Shown: positions 8,265-15,032 of the stretch, piece by piece
How positions within the stretch are numbered: the stretch's first letter is position 1
Layout: each line of letters starts with the position of its first letter
Origin: an uncultured Selenomonadales bacterium
GTDB lineage: Bacteria; Bacillota; Negativicutes; Selenomonadales; Selenomonadaceae
NCBI GenBank assembly: GCA_937877545.1
Contig: CALFJE010000159.1
Span: 1-18,851 of the forward strand
DNA length: 18,851 nucleotides
Direction of reading: 5' to 3'
Position numbers and translations under genes: made by a program
The notes under the pieces: model-generated
The model's database searches: none
Told to the model about the DNA's origin: nothing
What the model saw: the letters and a program-made list of their open reading frames with translations, nothing else

Positions 8265-9509
8265 AATTTTGACGCAATCGGCGTCGTCGAGCGCGACACC
8301 TTCAGCCGCCGCTCCGAATATCGCCAACGACATCGCCATTCGGTGATCTGCGCGGGTGTTGCATTCGGCGAAAATCTTTTCCCGCCCGCCGCGAATAATC
8401 AAGCTGTCGTCCGTAGCCTCGAAGGTCGCGGGCGATATTTTGTTGAACTCGTCGACGATCGCCGCAAGCCTGTCCGTTTCCTTAACGCGCAGCTCGCCGA
8501 CGTCGCGGATAACGGTGGTGCCCTCGGCGAAGGCGGCGGCTACTGCCAAGGCGGGTATCTCGTCAATCAGGCGCGGGATAATCGCTCCGCCAAACTCTAC
8601 TCCGCGCAGATTGGACGACACGACGCGTAAATCAGCCGCAAGTTCGCCGCCCGACGTCCGCACGTTCAAAAGCTCAATCTTCGCGCCCATAAGCTTAAGC
8701 ACGTCGAGGATACCCGTGCGCGTTTCGTTGACGCCGACATTTTTAATCGTCACGTCGGAGCCGCCAAGTATCGTCGCCAATACGAGCCAATACGCCGCCG
8801 AGGATATGTCGCCGGGTACTTCAATCTGCGCGGGAGCCGTGAGCTTATCGGCAGGGTAAATCGTAATGGCGTTGCCCGAACGTTCAAGCCGCGCTCCGAA
8901 CGCCGCCAGCATTTTTTCCGTATGGTCGCGTGACGGCGCAGGCTCCAGGACGGTCGTTTTGCCCTCGGCGTAAAGCCCCGCCAACAGAATCGCCGATTTG
9001 ACTTGCGCCGACGCCACGGGCATTGCGTAGGTTATTCCGCGCAGATTGGCGGCGGGCAGGATTGTTATCGGCAGGTTGCGATTGGCGTTGCGCCCGACGA
9101 TTGACGCGCCCATTTGAGCCAGCGGCTTAATCACGCGAGCCATAGGACGCCGCCTCAGCGAATCGTCGCCCGTGAACGTCGTCAAGAATTTTTGCGGCGC
9201 GAGTAAGCCCATAAGCAAGCGGAGCGTCGTGCCGGAGTTGCCCGCGTCCAAAATATTTTCAGATTCGCGAAGCCCGCGCAGTCCGTTGCCCGTGATTAAG
9301 ACCTTATCGCCCGCCCGCTCAATCGCAACGCCCAAAGCCCTCATGCACTCGACGGTTGAGAGGCAATCCGCGCCCGCCAAAAAGTTCGTGACCTCGACGG
9401 GCGTATCGCCGAGGCTCGACAGGATTATACTGCGGTGCGAGATTGATTTATCGCCGGGAACCTCAATCGCCCCGCGCAGTCCGTGAGCCGCCGCTAAAAT
9501 TTTCTTCAT
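8229..9509 (-). CDS. aroA: 3-phosphoshikimate 1-carboxyvinyltransferase (EPSP synthase)
   Basis: Makes EPSP from shikimate-3-phosphate and phosphoenolpyruvate, the sixth shikimate step, which leads to chorismate and so feeds the trp pathway. With the ATG at 9509 the protein is 426 residues, and AAAGGAG lies just upstream. A longer reading from 9602 lacks such a site and family homology, so it is rejected. Motifs: PGDKSISHR at 18-26, AGNSGTTLRL at 89-98, RRRPMARV at 119-126 and RVKETDRL at 341-348. The NSGTT and RPM forms resemble class II enzymes, often less glyphosate-sensitive; that is inference. It stands alone on the - strand, and no other aro gene is nearby. Its 3' end overlaps the convergent DUF5672 gene. 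Confidence 0.95.
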   Translation of the reverse strand: MKKILAAAHGLRGAIEVPGDKSISHRSIILSSLGDTPVEVTNFLAGADCLSTVECMRALGVAIERAGDKVLITGNGLRGLRESENILDAGNSGTTLRLLMGLLAPQKFLTTFTGDDSLRRRPMARVIKPLAQMGASIVGRNANRNLPITILPAANLRGITYAMPVASAQVKSAILLAGLYAEGKTTVLEPAPSRDHTEKMLAAFGARLERSGNAITIYPADKLTAPAQIEVPGDISSAAYWLVLATILGGSDVTIKNVGVNETRTGILDVLKLMGAKIELLNVRTSGGELAADLRVVSSNLRGVEFGGAIIPRLIDEIPALAVAAAFAEGTTVIRDVGELRVKETDRLAAIVDEFNKISPATFEATDDSLIIRGGREKIFAECNTRADHRMAMSLAIFGAAAEGVALDDADCVKISYPNFFAQFTE

Positions 9510-9525
9510 AAAACGTTCTCCTTTA

Positions 9526-9554
9526 TTGACAATTCGCCGCGTGTATGATAAATT
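9526..9554 (+). promoter_or_regulatory. Possible + strand promoter for a short antisense RNA
   Basis: A perfect TTGACA at 9526-9531 is followed after 17 bases by TAAATT (4 of 6 matches to TATAAT). Transcription from about 9561 would run into the terminator at 9642-9666, giving an RNA of roughly 105 nt that ends at the stop codon of the small - strand gene. The -10 is poor, so this is speculative. Confidence 0.25.
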
Positions 9555-9575
9555 TTTAACGCTTTGAAAAGTAAA
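9545..9575 (-). promoter_or_regulatory. Possible aroA promoter
   Basis: On the - strand TATCAT (9550-9545) lies about 36 bases before the aroA start codon, with TTTACT (9575-9570) upstream. The spacer is 19 bases, longer than ideal, so this is a weak candidate. Confidence 0.3.
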
Positions 9576-9641
9576 TAATGGAAGACAGCCCGACGTTGAC
9601 ACCGTCGACTCCTTTCCTCGTTAATAGCTAACCGATTTTGG

Positions 9642-9668
9642 AGCCGTGGTTACGGCTTATTTTTTTCC
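9642..9668 (+). terminator. Rho-independent terminator, + strand
   Basis: AGCCGT (9642-9647), loop GGTT, ACGGCT (9652-9657), then TA and seven T. The T run is on the + strand only. No annotated + strand gene lies upstream here (aroA is on the - strand), so it implies a short + strand transcript. The tail of the hairpin encodes the last Lys codons and stop of the - strand small gene. Confidence 0.7.
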
Positions 9669-9770
9669 GTTGAAGTACGTCAGCAACGCGATGATGAACG
9701 TCCCAACATTGGAAACGTGATCCACGTAGCTAAGCCAGTCGATCCCGTTGAGCCAATTCAGAAACTCCAT
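9657..9770 (-). CDS. 37-residue hydrophobic small protein, candidate type I toxin
   Basis: An open frame of 37 codons starting ATG at 9770, 7 bases after a very strong AAGGAGGTG. It begins MEFLNWLNGIDW, has a hydrophobic stretch VGTFIIALLTYF at residues 22-33, and ends NGKK. The single short membrane segment with a lysine tail resembles holin-like and TxpA-type small toxins, but I do not recognise a named family. A good promoter lies at 9830-9858. In the leader, CTTTCCT and AGGAAGG can pair around a CGA loop and cover part of the ribosome binding site. A terminator of the opposite orientation sits at the 3' end. These features fit type I toxins controlled by antisense RNA, such as txpA/ratA, but they could equally belong to a constitutive small membrane protein. 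Confidence 0.65.
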   Translation of the reverse strand: MEFLNWLNGIDWLSYVDHVSNVGTFIIALLTYFNGKK

Positions 9771-9775
9771 GCGCG

Positions 9776-9800
9776 TCACCTCCTTCCTTCGAGGAAAGAA
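9776..9800 (-). promoter_or_regulatory. Ribosome binding site partly sequestered in a leader hairpin
   Basis: In the - strand RNA, CUUUCCU pairs with AGGAAGG through a CGA loop (7 pairs including one GU). The 3' arm is the first half of the AAGGAAGGAGGTG site that serves the ATG at 9770, so translation of the small protein may be limited until the hairpin opens. Confidence 0.5.
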
Positions 9801-9829
9801 GCCGACACATCGAACTGCCTACCGCGCCG

Positions 9830-9858
9830 ATATTAGCATACGTTCAGATAGTTTTCAA
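9830..9858 (-). promoter_or_regulatory. Sigma-A type promoter of the small hydrophobic protein
   Basis: On the - strand TTGAAA (9858-9853), a 17-base spacer, and TAATAT (9835-9830), with TG one base before the -10 (extended -10). The leader would be about 53 nt. It is divergent from the typA promoter, with the two -35 boxes about 31 bases apart. Confidence 0.65.
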
Positions 9859-9889
9859 GCCGCCGCGTTATGGCGTGGCGATTTTTTTG

Positions 9890-9918
9890 TTGCAAGCGCA
9901 AAAGTTTGCACGTATAAT
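9890..9918 (+). promoter_or_regulatory. typA promoter
   Basis: TTGCAA (9890-9895), 17-base spacer, perfect TATAAT (9913-9918). Transcription would start near 9925, about 24 bases before the typA ATG. The spacer contains the inverted repeat GCAAA-AG-TTTGC (9898-9909), a possible operator. Confidence 0.85.
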
Positions 9919-9948
9919 AGCCAAAGTTTTTTTCAAGGAGGCAATTTG

Positions 9949-11766
9949 ATGGGAGTCAATTCCGAACGCAGAAATATAGCGATAATCGCGCACGTCGACC
10001 ACGGCAAGACCACGTTGGTTGACGCCATGCTTAAGCAAAGCCACATTTTCCGCAAGAACGAACAAGTAGCCGAGCGCGTCATGGACAGCGGCGACTTGGA
10101 GCGCGAACGCGGCATTACGATTCTGTCCAAAAACACCGCGATTGAGTACAAGGGCGTCAAGATTAACATCGTCGACACGCCCGGACATGCCGACTTCGGC
10201 GGCGAGGTTGAGCGCGTGCTCAATATGGTTGACGGCGTGCTGTTGCTCGTCGACGCCTTTGAAGGTCCCATGCCGCAAACCAAATACGTCCTGCGCAAGG
10301 CTCTGGAGCATAAGCTCAAGCCGATCGTCGTGATAAATAAAATCGACCGCCCCGAAGCCCGCGTTGAGGAAGTTTACGACGAAGTCCTGGAACTTTTCAT
10401 GGAACTGGACGCCGACGACGAACAGCTTGACTTCCCCGTCGTCTACACGGCGGCTAAGGCGGGCATTGCCAAAAAAAATATGGACGACGAAAGCCGCAAT
10501 TTGATTCCGCTCATGGAGACGATTCTTAAAGAAATTCCCGCGCCCGAAGGCGAACTCGACGCGCCGCTACAATTGGTCGTCACGACGCTGGAGGCGGACG
10601 ATTACGTCGGGAAAATCGCTATCGGCAGAGTGCAACGCGGCAAGATTAAATCGGGCGAGACTATCGCGCTGATTAGCGAGGGCGGCGTCAAAAAGGCTAA
10701 GGTCGGCAAGGTGTTCACTTACGACGGGCTGAATCGCGTTGAGACCGCCGAGGCGCAAATGGGCGAGATCGTTGCGTTGACGGGGCTTAGCGAGGTTTCA
10801 ATCGGCGACACGGTAGCCGACGCCGAACACCCCGAAGCCCTGCCGTCAATCCGCGTGGACGAGCCGACGCTCAGCGTAACATTCGGCGTCAACACGAGTC
10901 CTTTCGCGGGCAAGGAAGGGCAATTCGTCACGAGCCGCCACATTCGCGACAGATTGTTTAAGGAGGCTCAAACCAACGTCGCTCTGCGCGTGGAGGAGAC
11001 CGATTCGGCGGACGTGTTCAAGGTAAGCGGGCGCGGCGAGCTTCACCTGTCGATACTGATTGAGACCATGCGCCGCGAGGGTTACGAAATGCAAATCGGC
11101 AAGCCCGAGGTCGTCTACAAGCTGATTGACGGGCAAAAGTACGAGCCGATAGAAAATTTAACCGTCGAGGTGTCGCAGGATTACATGGGCACGGTCATGG
11201 AAAGTTTGGGGCGGCGCAAGGCGGAGCTTAAAAATATGCAAAACATCGCGGGCTACATGCGGCTGAACTTCCTGATACCTGCGCGGGGGCTGATAGGCTT
11301 TCGCTCCGAGCTGCTGACTTCGACACGCGGCAACGGCGTAATGAATCACGTTTTCCACGGCTACGAGCCTTATAAGGGCGACATACCCGGTCGCAGTCGC
11401 GGGAGTTTGGTCGCGTTTGAAATGGGCGAGACGACCGGCTACGGCATTTTTAATTTGCAGGACAGAGGCGTCATGTTCATTGAGCCGGGGCAAAAAGTCT
11501 ACGAGGGCATGATTGTCGGCGAAAATTCCCGCGATATGGACATCGACATCAACCCTTGCAAGCAGAAACATCAGACGAATATCCGCGCCAGCAATTCCGA
11601 CGAGGCGATTCGACTTGTCCCGCCGCGCATTATGAGCCTTGAACAGGCTATGGAGTACATTAACGACGACGAGCTTGTCGAGGTCACGCCGTCAAGTATC
11701 CGCCTGCGCAAGACAATCCTCGACCGCACCACGCGAGGTCGCGCTGCCAAAAATGCCCGCAAGTAA
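9949..11766 (+). CDS. typA: Ribosome-associated translational GTPase TypA/BipA
   Basis: Cytoplasmic GTPase of the EF-G/LepA superfamily that binds the 70S ribosome and supports ribosome assembly and stress or cold growth. From the ATG at 9949 (AAGGAGG 7 bases upstream, promoter at 9890-9918) the protein has 605 residues, the standard length. G motifs: AHVDHGKT 14-21 (P-loop), RERGITI 52-58 (switch I), DTPGH 76-80, NKID 130-133. Domain II, an EF-G-like domain III/V pair and the TypA-specific C-terminal domain, ending in a basic RTTRGRAAKNARK tail, follow in order. An in-frame extension back to 9748 has no homology and crosses the promoter, so it is rejected. The sigma-like gene starts 65 bp downstream without a visible terminator, so the two may be cotranscribed. 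Confidence 0.96.
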   Translation: MGVNSERRNIAIIAHVDHGKTTLVDAMLKQSHIFRKNEQVAERVMDSGDLERERGITILSKNTAIEYKGVKINIVDTPGHADFGGEVERVLNMVDGVLLLVDAFEGPMPQTKYVLRKALEHKLKPIVVINKIDRPEARVEEVYDEVLELFMELDADDEQLDFPVVYTAAKAGIAKKNMDDESRNLIPLMETILKEIPAPEGELDAPLQLVVTTLEADDYVGKIAIGRVQRGKIKSGETIALISEGGVKKAKVGKVFTYDGLNRVETAEAQMGEIVALTGLSEVSIGDTVADAEHPEALPSIRVDEPTLSVTFGVNTSPFAGKEGQFVTSRHIRDRLFKEAQTNVALRVEETDSADVFKVSGRGELHLSILIETMRREGYEMQIGKPEVVYKLIDGQKYEPIENLTVEVSQDYMGTVMESLGRRKAELKNMQNIAGYMRLNFLIPARGLIGFRSELLTSTRGNGVMNHVFHGYEPYKGDIPGRSRGSLVAFEMGETTGYGIFNLQDRGVMFIEPGQKVYEGMIVGENSRDMDIDINPCKQKHQTNIRASNSDEAIRLVPPRIMSLEQAMEYINDDELVEVTPSSIRLRKTILDRTTRGRAAKNARK

Positions 11767-11831
11767 GGCAGGAATTAGCCGCCGCCGTATCGAACACAGC
11801 AAAAAATTTTGCGATAAGGGCGGTGTGAAAA

Positions 11832-12554
11832 ATGGCGGAGAACGAATTCTCGGAGGACGTGGAAATTTATCTGGAGGAAGTGCGACGAATCCCGTTGCTT
11901 GGCGCACAGGAATTCCATACGTTGTTGCTTAGGGCGGCGGACGGCGACGAGGAGGCGCAACTGGAGCTGGTCAACGCGAACTTGCGACCGGTAGTCAACA
12001 TAGCGCGTAAGTACACGGGGCAAGGCGTGGCGTTTTCGGATTTGATTCAAGAGGGCAATATCGGGCTGATGGAGGCGGTCAAAAAGTTCAGCACGCGAGG
12101 GGCGGCAACCTTCATCGAATACGCCGAGGAATGCATAGAGGCGGCAATCGTCCGCGCCTTGAACGAAATGCATCAGACCGCGCAGGTTTCGCTCGACACG
12201 CCGATTGACGAACGCACCTACACCGCCAAAGACGAATTCGCCGTCGAGGGTGACTTCGTGGAGGGCTTGACGCTTTGCGACTTCGTAGCCGACAGCAAGA
12301 CGCCCACGCACTTCGACCGCGTGAACTACCTCCAAATGCGCGAGCTGTTACGCGAAGTCCTCGACACCTTGACGCCGCACGAGAAAAAAGTTTTGTCATT
12401 GCGCTACGGCTTGGAGGACGGACATGTACGTTCGGCGGACGAGGTGGCTCAAATCTTCAAGGTAGGCGGCGGCACCGTCCGCAATATCGAAACTCAAGCT
12501 CTGCACAAGCTCCGCAACCCCGCCCGCTCCAAAAAGCTCCGCGACTTTTATTGA
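11832..12554 (+). CDS. Divergent RpoD-like sigma-70 family protein lacking sigma region 3
   Basis: A 240-residue relative of the primary sigma factor. Residues 8-45 match region 1.2 (DVEIYLEEVRRIPLL), 50-82 match regions 2.1-2.2 (NLRPVVNIARKY, DLIQEGNIGLM), and 180-240 match region 4 with the ending NPARSKKLRDFY. Three changes stand out. The aromatic YATWWIRQAI stretch of regions 2.3-2.4, which melts and reads the -10, is EYAEECIEAAI here. The sequence then goes from about residue 117 straight to SLDTPI, so regions 3.0-3.1 are absent. In the region 4 recognition helix, usual TRERIRQIE is GGGTVRNIE. Core binding therefore looks kept while promoter contacts look lost. It may be a specialised sigma factor, a decoy or anti-sigma-like competitor, or need a partner. 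The ribosome binding site (AGGGCGGTG) is moderate. No terminator follows. Confidence 0.8.
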   Translation: MAENEFSEDVEIYLEEVRRIPLLGAQEFHTLLLRAADGDEEAQLELVNANLRPVVNIARKYTGQGVAFSDLIQEGNIGLMEAVKKFSTRGAATFIEYAEECIEAAIVRALNEMHQTAQVSLDTPIDERTYTAKDEFAVEGDFVEGLTLCDFVADSKTPTHFDRVNYLQMRELLREVLDTLTPHEKKVLSLRYGLEDGHVRSADEVAQIFKVGGGTVRNIETQALHKLRNPARSKKLRDFY

Positions 12555-12581
12555 GCGGCTGAAAACTTGTTGAAAGAACCT

Positions 12582-12610
12582 TTGCAATTTATTAAACGCT
12601 GTGCTAGAAT
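12582..12610 (+). promoter_or_regulatory. sepF promoter
   Basis: TTGCAA (12582-12587), 17-base spacer, TAGAAT (12605-12610), with TGC directly before the -10 (extended -10). The predicted start is about 44 bases before the sepF ATG. Confidence 0.75.
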
Positions 12611-12660
12611 AAACGCGCTTTGTTAAAGGCGACCAATCCACTTATCGGAAGGGCGATTGT

Positions 12661-13278
12661 ATGATGTTTATGGAATGGATAAAAAAGTTGACGGACATAA
12701 TCATGCCGTTGGAACCGCCACGCGAGGAAGATGAACCAAAGGAGATAAAAAAAGTCGAAGCCGAAGAAGTCAAAGCCGCACAACCGCAACAAACTGCTCC
12801 GTCCCCGCAACCCGTTCAAGCCGACAAACCTCAAACCGGCGGCTACGGACAAAATTTCGGCGGCTCAATGAGTTTCACGCGTAACGGCGGCATGATAAGC
12901 ACGTCGGATAACGGCGTCACGTCAATGGGCGGCGTGCGCTACGAGGCTTACAACAGCGGCAACGAAACTTCCGTTCAGCCGAGCCTCGCCGTCGTCAAGA
13001 CGCCCCAACTTACCTTGAAAATCTACGCGCCGACCAAATTCGACGAAGTTAAAAATATCGCCGATGACCTGCTCAAGCACAACGCGGTTATCGTCAACTT
13101 CGAGGGCGTGGGCGATTTGGAACAGCAACGTATCGGCGACTTCATTATCGGCGCGGTGTACATGATTAACGGACGCGCCGAGGTCGTGTCAAACAAAATC
13201 GTCCTGTACGTGCCTAAGGATATTGAATACGAAACGGCGGCGGCTACCCTTTCCGCTGCAAGACGGCGTTATAACTGA
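12661..13278 (+). CDS. sepF: Cell division protein SepF
   Basis: SepF bundles FtsZ filaments and tethers them to the membrane at the septum. The 205-residue protein has an N-terminal amphipathic helix (FMEWIKKLTDIIM), the usual membrane anchor. A charged, Pro/Gln-rich linker runs over about residues 18-60, and a Gly/Ser/Asn-rich stretch follows to about 110. The compact SepF (DUF552) domain covers about 115-200 and contains KIYAPTKFDEV and VIVNFEGV. It then reads QQRIGDFIIGAVYMING, ending in VPKDIEY. It is longer than the Bacillus protein (about 150) because of the linker. ATG 12661 follows GGAAGGG; an ATG at 12664 or 12670 is possible. It has its own promoter and terminator, so it is a single-gene unit here, away from ylm or division clusters. 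Confidence 0.9.
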   Translation: MMFMEWIKKLTDIIMPLEPPREEDEPKEIKKVEAEEVKAAQPQQTAPSPQPVQADKPQTGGYGQNFGGSMSFTRNGGMISTSDNGVTSMGGVRYEAYNSGNETSVQPSLAVVKTPQLTLKIYAPTKFDEVKNIADDLLKHNAVIVNFEGVGDLEQQRIGDFIIGAVYMINGRAEVVSNKIVLYVPKDIEYETAAATLSAARRRYN

Positions 13279-13317
13279 GAGGCGAATTTGAAATCAATTC
13301 ACGACAAACATAAAAAG

Positions 13318-13351
13318 CGGGCAGTCCGAAACGGTTGCCTGTTTTTTATTT
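13318..13351 (+). terminator. Rho-independent terminator after sepF
   Basis: CGGGCA and TTGCCTG arms with an inner CCG-AAA-CGG stem and a small internal loop, followed by six T, A and three T (from 13342). Confidence 0.8.
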
Positions 13352-13384
13352 AGGAATTGGGATTTAGGAATTTGGAATTGGAGT
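13348..13384 (+). repeat. Short tandem repeat, 14-bp unit
   Basis: ATTTAGGAATTGGG (13348-13361) is followed directly by ATTTAGGAATTTGG (13362-13375), 13 of 14 bases the same, and then a partial third unit AATTGGAG. The partial unit supplies the GGAG that serves as the ribosome binding site of the next gene. Confidence 0.7.
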
Positions 13385-13394
13385 TAGAGACCGA

Positions 13395-14849
13395 ATGAAA
13401 AACGATTATTTGACGCAGGAACGTGCGCCGATATTGGAGGCGTTGACGGCAATGAAGGCGGCGCGACTGGTGCCCTTCGACGTGCCGGGACATAAACGCG
13501 GACGCGGCAATCGCGAACTTGCAGAATTCTTGGGGCAAACTTGCCTCGACGTCGATGTTAATTCCATGAAGCCGCTCGATAATCTTTGCCACCCCGTCAG
13601 CGTGATTCGCGACGCGGAGATTTTGGCGGCGGAGGCATTCGGCGCGGCGCACAGTTTTTTTATGATTGGCGGGACGACCTCGGCGGTGCAAGCCATGATT
13701 CTTTCCACGTGCAAACCCGACGATAAGATTATCCTGCCGCGCAACGTCCACCGCTCGGCGATTAACGCGCTGATTCTTTGCGGAGCCGTGCCCGTCTACG
13801 TCAATCCGCAAGTCGACGAACGCCTCGGCATTTCGCTGGGCATGAAGGTTGAGGACGTTATCGCCGCCATTAAGAGCAATCCCGACGCCAAAGCCGTCCT
13901 CGTCAACAATCCCACTTACTACGGCGTTTGCTCCGACATTGCCGCGATAACCAACGTCGCGCACGCGCACGGCATGAAGCTCCTCGCTGACGAGGCTCAC
14001 GGCACGCATTTTTATTTTAATAAGCGTCTCCCGCCCTCGGCTATGAGCGTCGGCGCGGATATGGCGGCGGTCTCCATGCACAAATCGGGCGGCTCCCTCA
14101 CCCAAAGCTCCCTGCTCTTGACGGGCGCGAACATCAATGCCGGCTACGTCCACCAAATCATCAACCTCACGCAGTCGACGAGCGGCTCCTATCTGCTTAT
14201 GGTCAGCCTGGACATTTCGCGACGAAATTTGGCTCTGCGCGGCGAACAGATTTTCGACAAGGTGATTGAGCTGGTCGAATACGCCCGCGACGAGATTAAC
14301 TATCTGGGCGGCTGGTATGCTTACGGCAAGGAATTGGCGGACGGCGGCGCGGTTTACGACTTCGACGTTACAAAGCTGTCGGTGTTCACGCGTTCGGTCG
14401 GATTGGCGGGCGTCGAGGTATATGACATTTTGCGCGACGAATACGACATTCAGCTGGAGTTCGGCGACATTGCCAACATTTTGGCTTACGTGTCGGTCGG
14501 CGACCGCGTTAAGGATATTGAGCGGCTGGTCAGTGCTTTGGCGGACATCAAGCGGATTTATCGCAAAGACCCCTCGCGGCTCATGAAGGTTGAATACATT
14601 GCGCCGATTGTCGACGCCGCGCCCAAGGAGGCTTTCTACGCCGATAAGATTTCCCTGCCGATTAAAGATACCCTCGGCAAGACGGCGGCGGAATTTTTGA
14701 TGTGCTATCCGCCGGGCATTCCGATACTCGCGCCGGGCGAACGCATTACGCGGGAAATTCTGGACTATGTGCGCTACGCCAAGCGCAAGGGTTGCCAAAT
14801 GACCGGTCCGGAGGACATGACGATTCAACGCTTGCAAGTCATGGCGTGA
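13395..14849 (+). CDS. speA: Fold-I PLP Orn/Lys/Arg decarboxylase (SpeA type)
   Basis: Decarboxylates a basic amino acid to a polyamine precursor: agmatine if arginine, cadaverine if lysine. The 484-residue length is that of Bacillus SpeA-type enzymes, without the N-terminal wing domain of the enteric inducible forms. DVPGHKRG at residues 29-36 is the family N-terminal motif. GGTTSAVQA near 95 binds the PLP phosphate, DEAHGTH near 201-207 holds the PLP ring Asp, and Lys230 in SMHKSGGSLTQSS is the Schiff-base lysine. The C-terminal domain, about 390-484, includes CYPPGIPI. Substrate choice cannot be read from sequence, so the symbol is by similarity; speE and metK nearby support polyamine synthesis. 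GGAG is 11 bases before the ATG, a slightly long gap. No promoter is evident between the upstream terminator and the gene. Confidence 0.9.
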   Translation: MKNDYLTQERAPILEALTAMKAARLVPFDVPGHKRGRGNRELAEFLGQTCLDVDVNSMKPLDNLCHPVSVIRDAEILAAEAFGAAHSFFMIGGTTSAVQAMILSTCKPDDKIILPRNVHRSAINALILCGAVPVYVNPQVDERLGISLGMKVEDVIAAIKSNPDAKAVLVNNPTYYGVCSDIAAITNVAHAHGMKLLADEAHGTHFYFNKRLPPSAMSVGADMAAVSMHKSGGSLTQSSLLLTGANINAGYVHQIINLTQSTSGSYLLMVSLDISRRNLALRGEQIFDKVIELVEYARDEINYLGGWYAYGKELADGGAVYDFDVTKLSVFTRSVGLAGVEVYDILRDEYDIQLEFGDIANILAYVSVGDRVKDIERLVSALADIKRIYRKDPSRLMKVEYIAPIVDAAPKEAFYADKISLPIKDTLGKTAAEFLMCYPPGIPILAPGERITREILDYVRYAKRKGCQMTGPEDMTIQRLQVMA

Positions 14850-15003
14850 GGCGGCGCAGATAATCAATCGTCCGCTTGAGGTCGTGAATGTCGCGGCGAA
14901 TTTCGTCCATGGATTCGTTAAGTTCGCGGAGTTTCTCTTCGTCGTGACGGATTTGTTCGCGCAACTCGTCCAGGAGGCGTTCGCGTTCTTCGAGGTTGTT
15001 CAA
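14839..15003 (-). CDS. 54-residue highly charged coiled-coil protein
   Basis: A short frame from TTG 15003 to TGA at 14839, with AAGGAG 9 bases before the start. The protein is almost entirely one helix of heptad-like pattern, rich in Glu, Arg, Asp and Leu: NNLEERERLLDEL, then LRELNESMDEIRRDI, then DLKRTIDYLRRL, ending TP. It is cytoplasmic by composition, and I recognise no family. It overlaps the last 11 bases of the decarboxylase gene and starts only 29 bp from the divergent TPR gene, whose ribosome binding site overlaps its own. Any promoter must lie inside the TPR gene. The good start site and clean coiled-coil pattern argue for a real gene, but a chance frame in charged-codon-rich DNA is not excluded. 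Confidence 0.6.
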   Translation of the reverse strand: MNNLEERERLLDELREQIRHDEEKLRELNESMDEIRRDIHDLKRTIDYLRRLTP

Positions 15004-15010
15004 GTCTAAT

Positions 15011-15027
15011 CACTCCTTGAGGAGGTG
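15011..15027. promoter_or_regulatory. Back-to-back ribosome binding sites forming an inverted repeat
   Basis: CTCC-TTGA-GGAG (15013-15024) gives AAGGAG on the - strand for the coiled-coil gene and GAGGAGGTG on the + strand for the TPR gene. Either RNA could fold it into a small hairpin (CACTCC with GGA-GTG) that hides its own site. Confidence 0.55.
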
Positions 15028-15032
15028 TCACA

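Noticed and set aside
9748..9948. A 67-residue N-terminal extension of TypA
   Set aside because: It would cross the typA promoter and the small-protein promoter; TypA homology starts at 9949.
11799..11812. Inverted repeat GCAAAA-AA-TTTTGC between typA and the sigma gene as a terminator
   Set aside because: AT-rich weak stem without a following T run; more likely chance.
13350..14867. A 505-codon open frame on the - strand opposite the decarboxylase
   Set aside because: Shadow of the SpeA-type gene, whose active-site motifs are all on the + strand; the frame also runs through the tandem repeat and the terminator.
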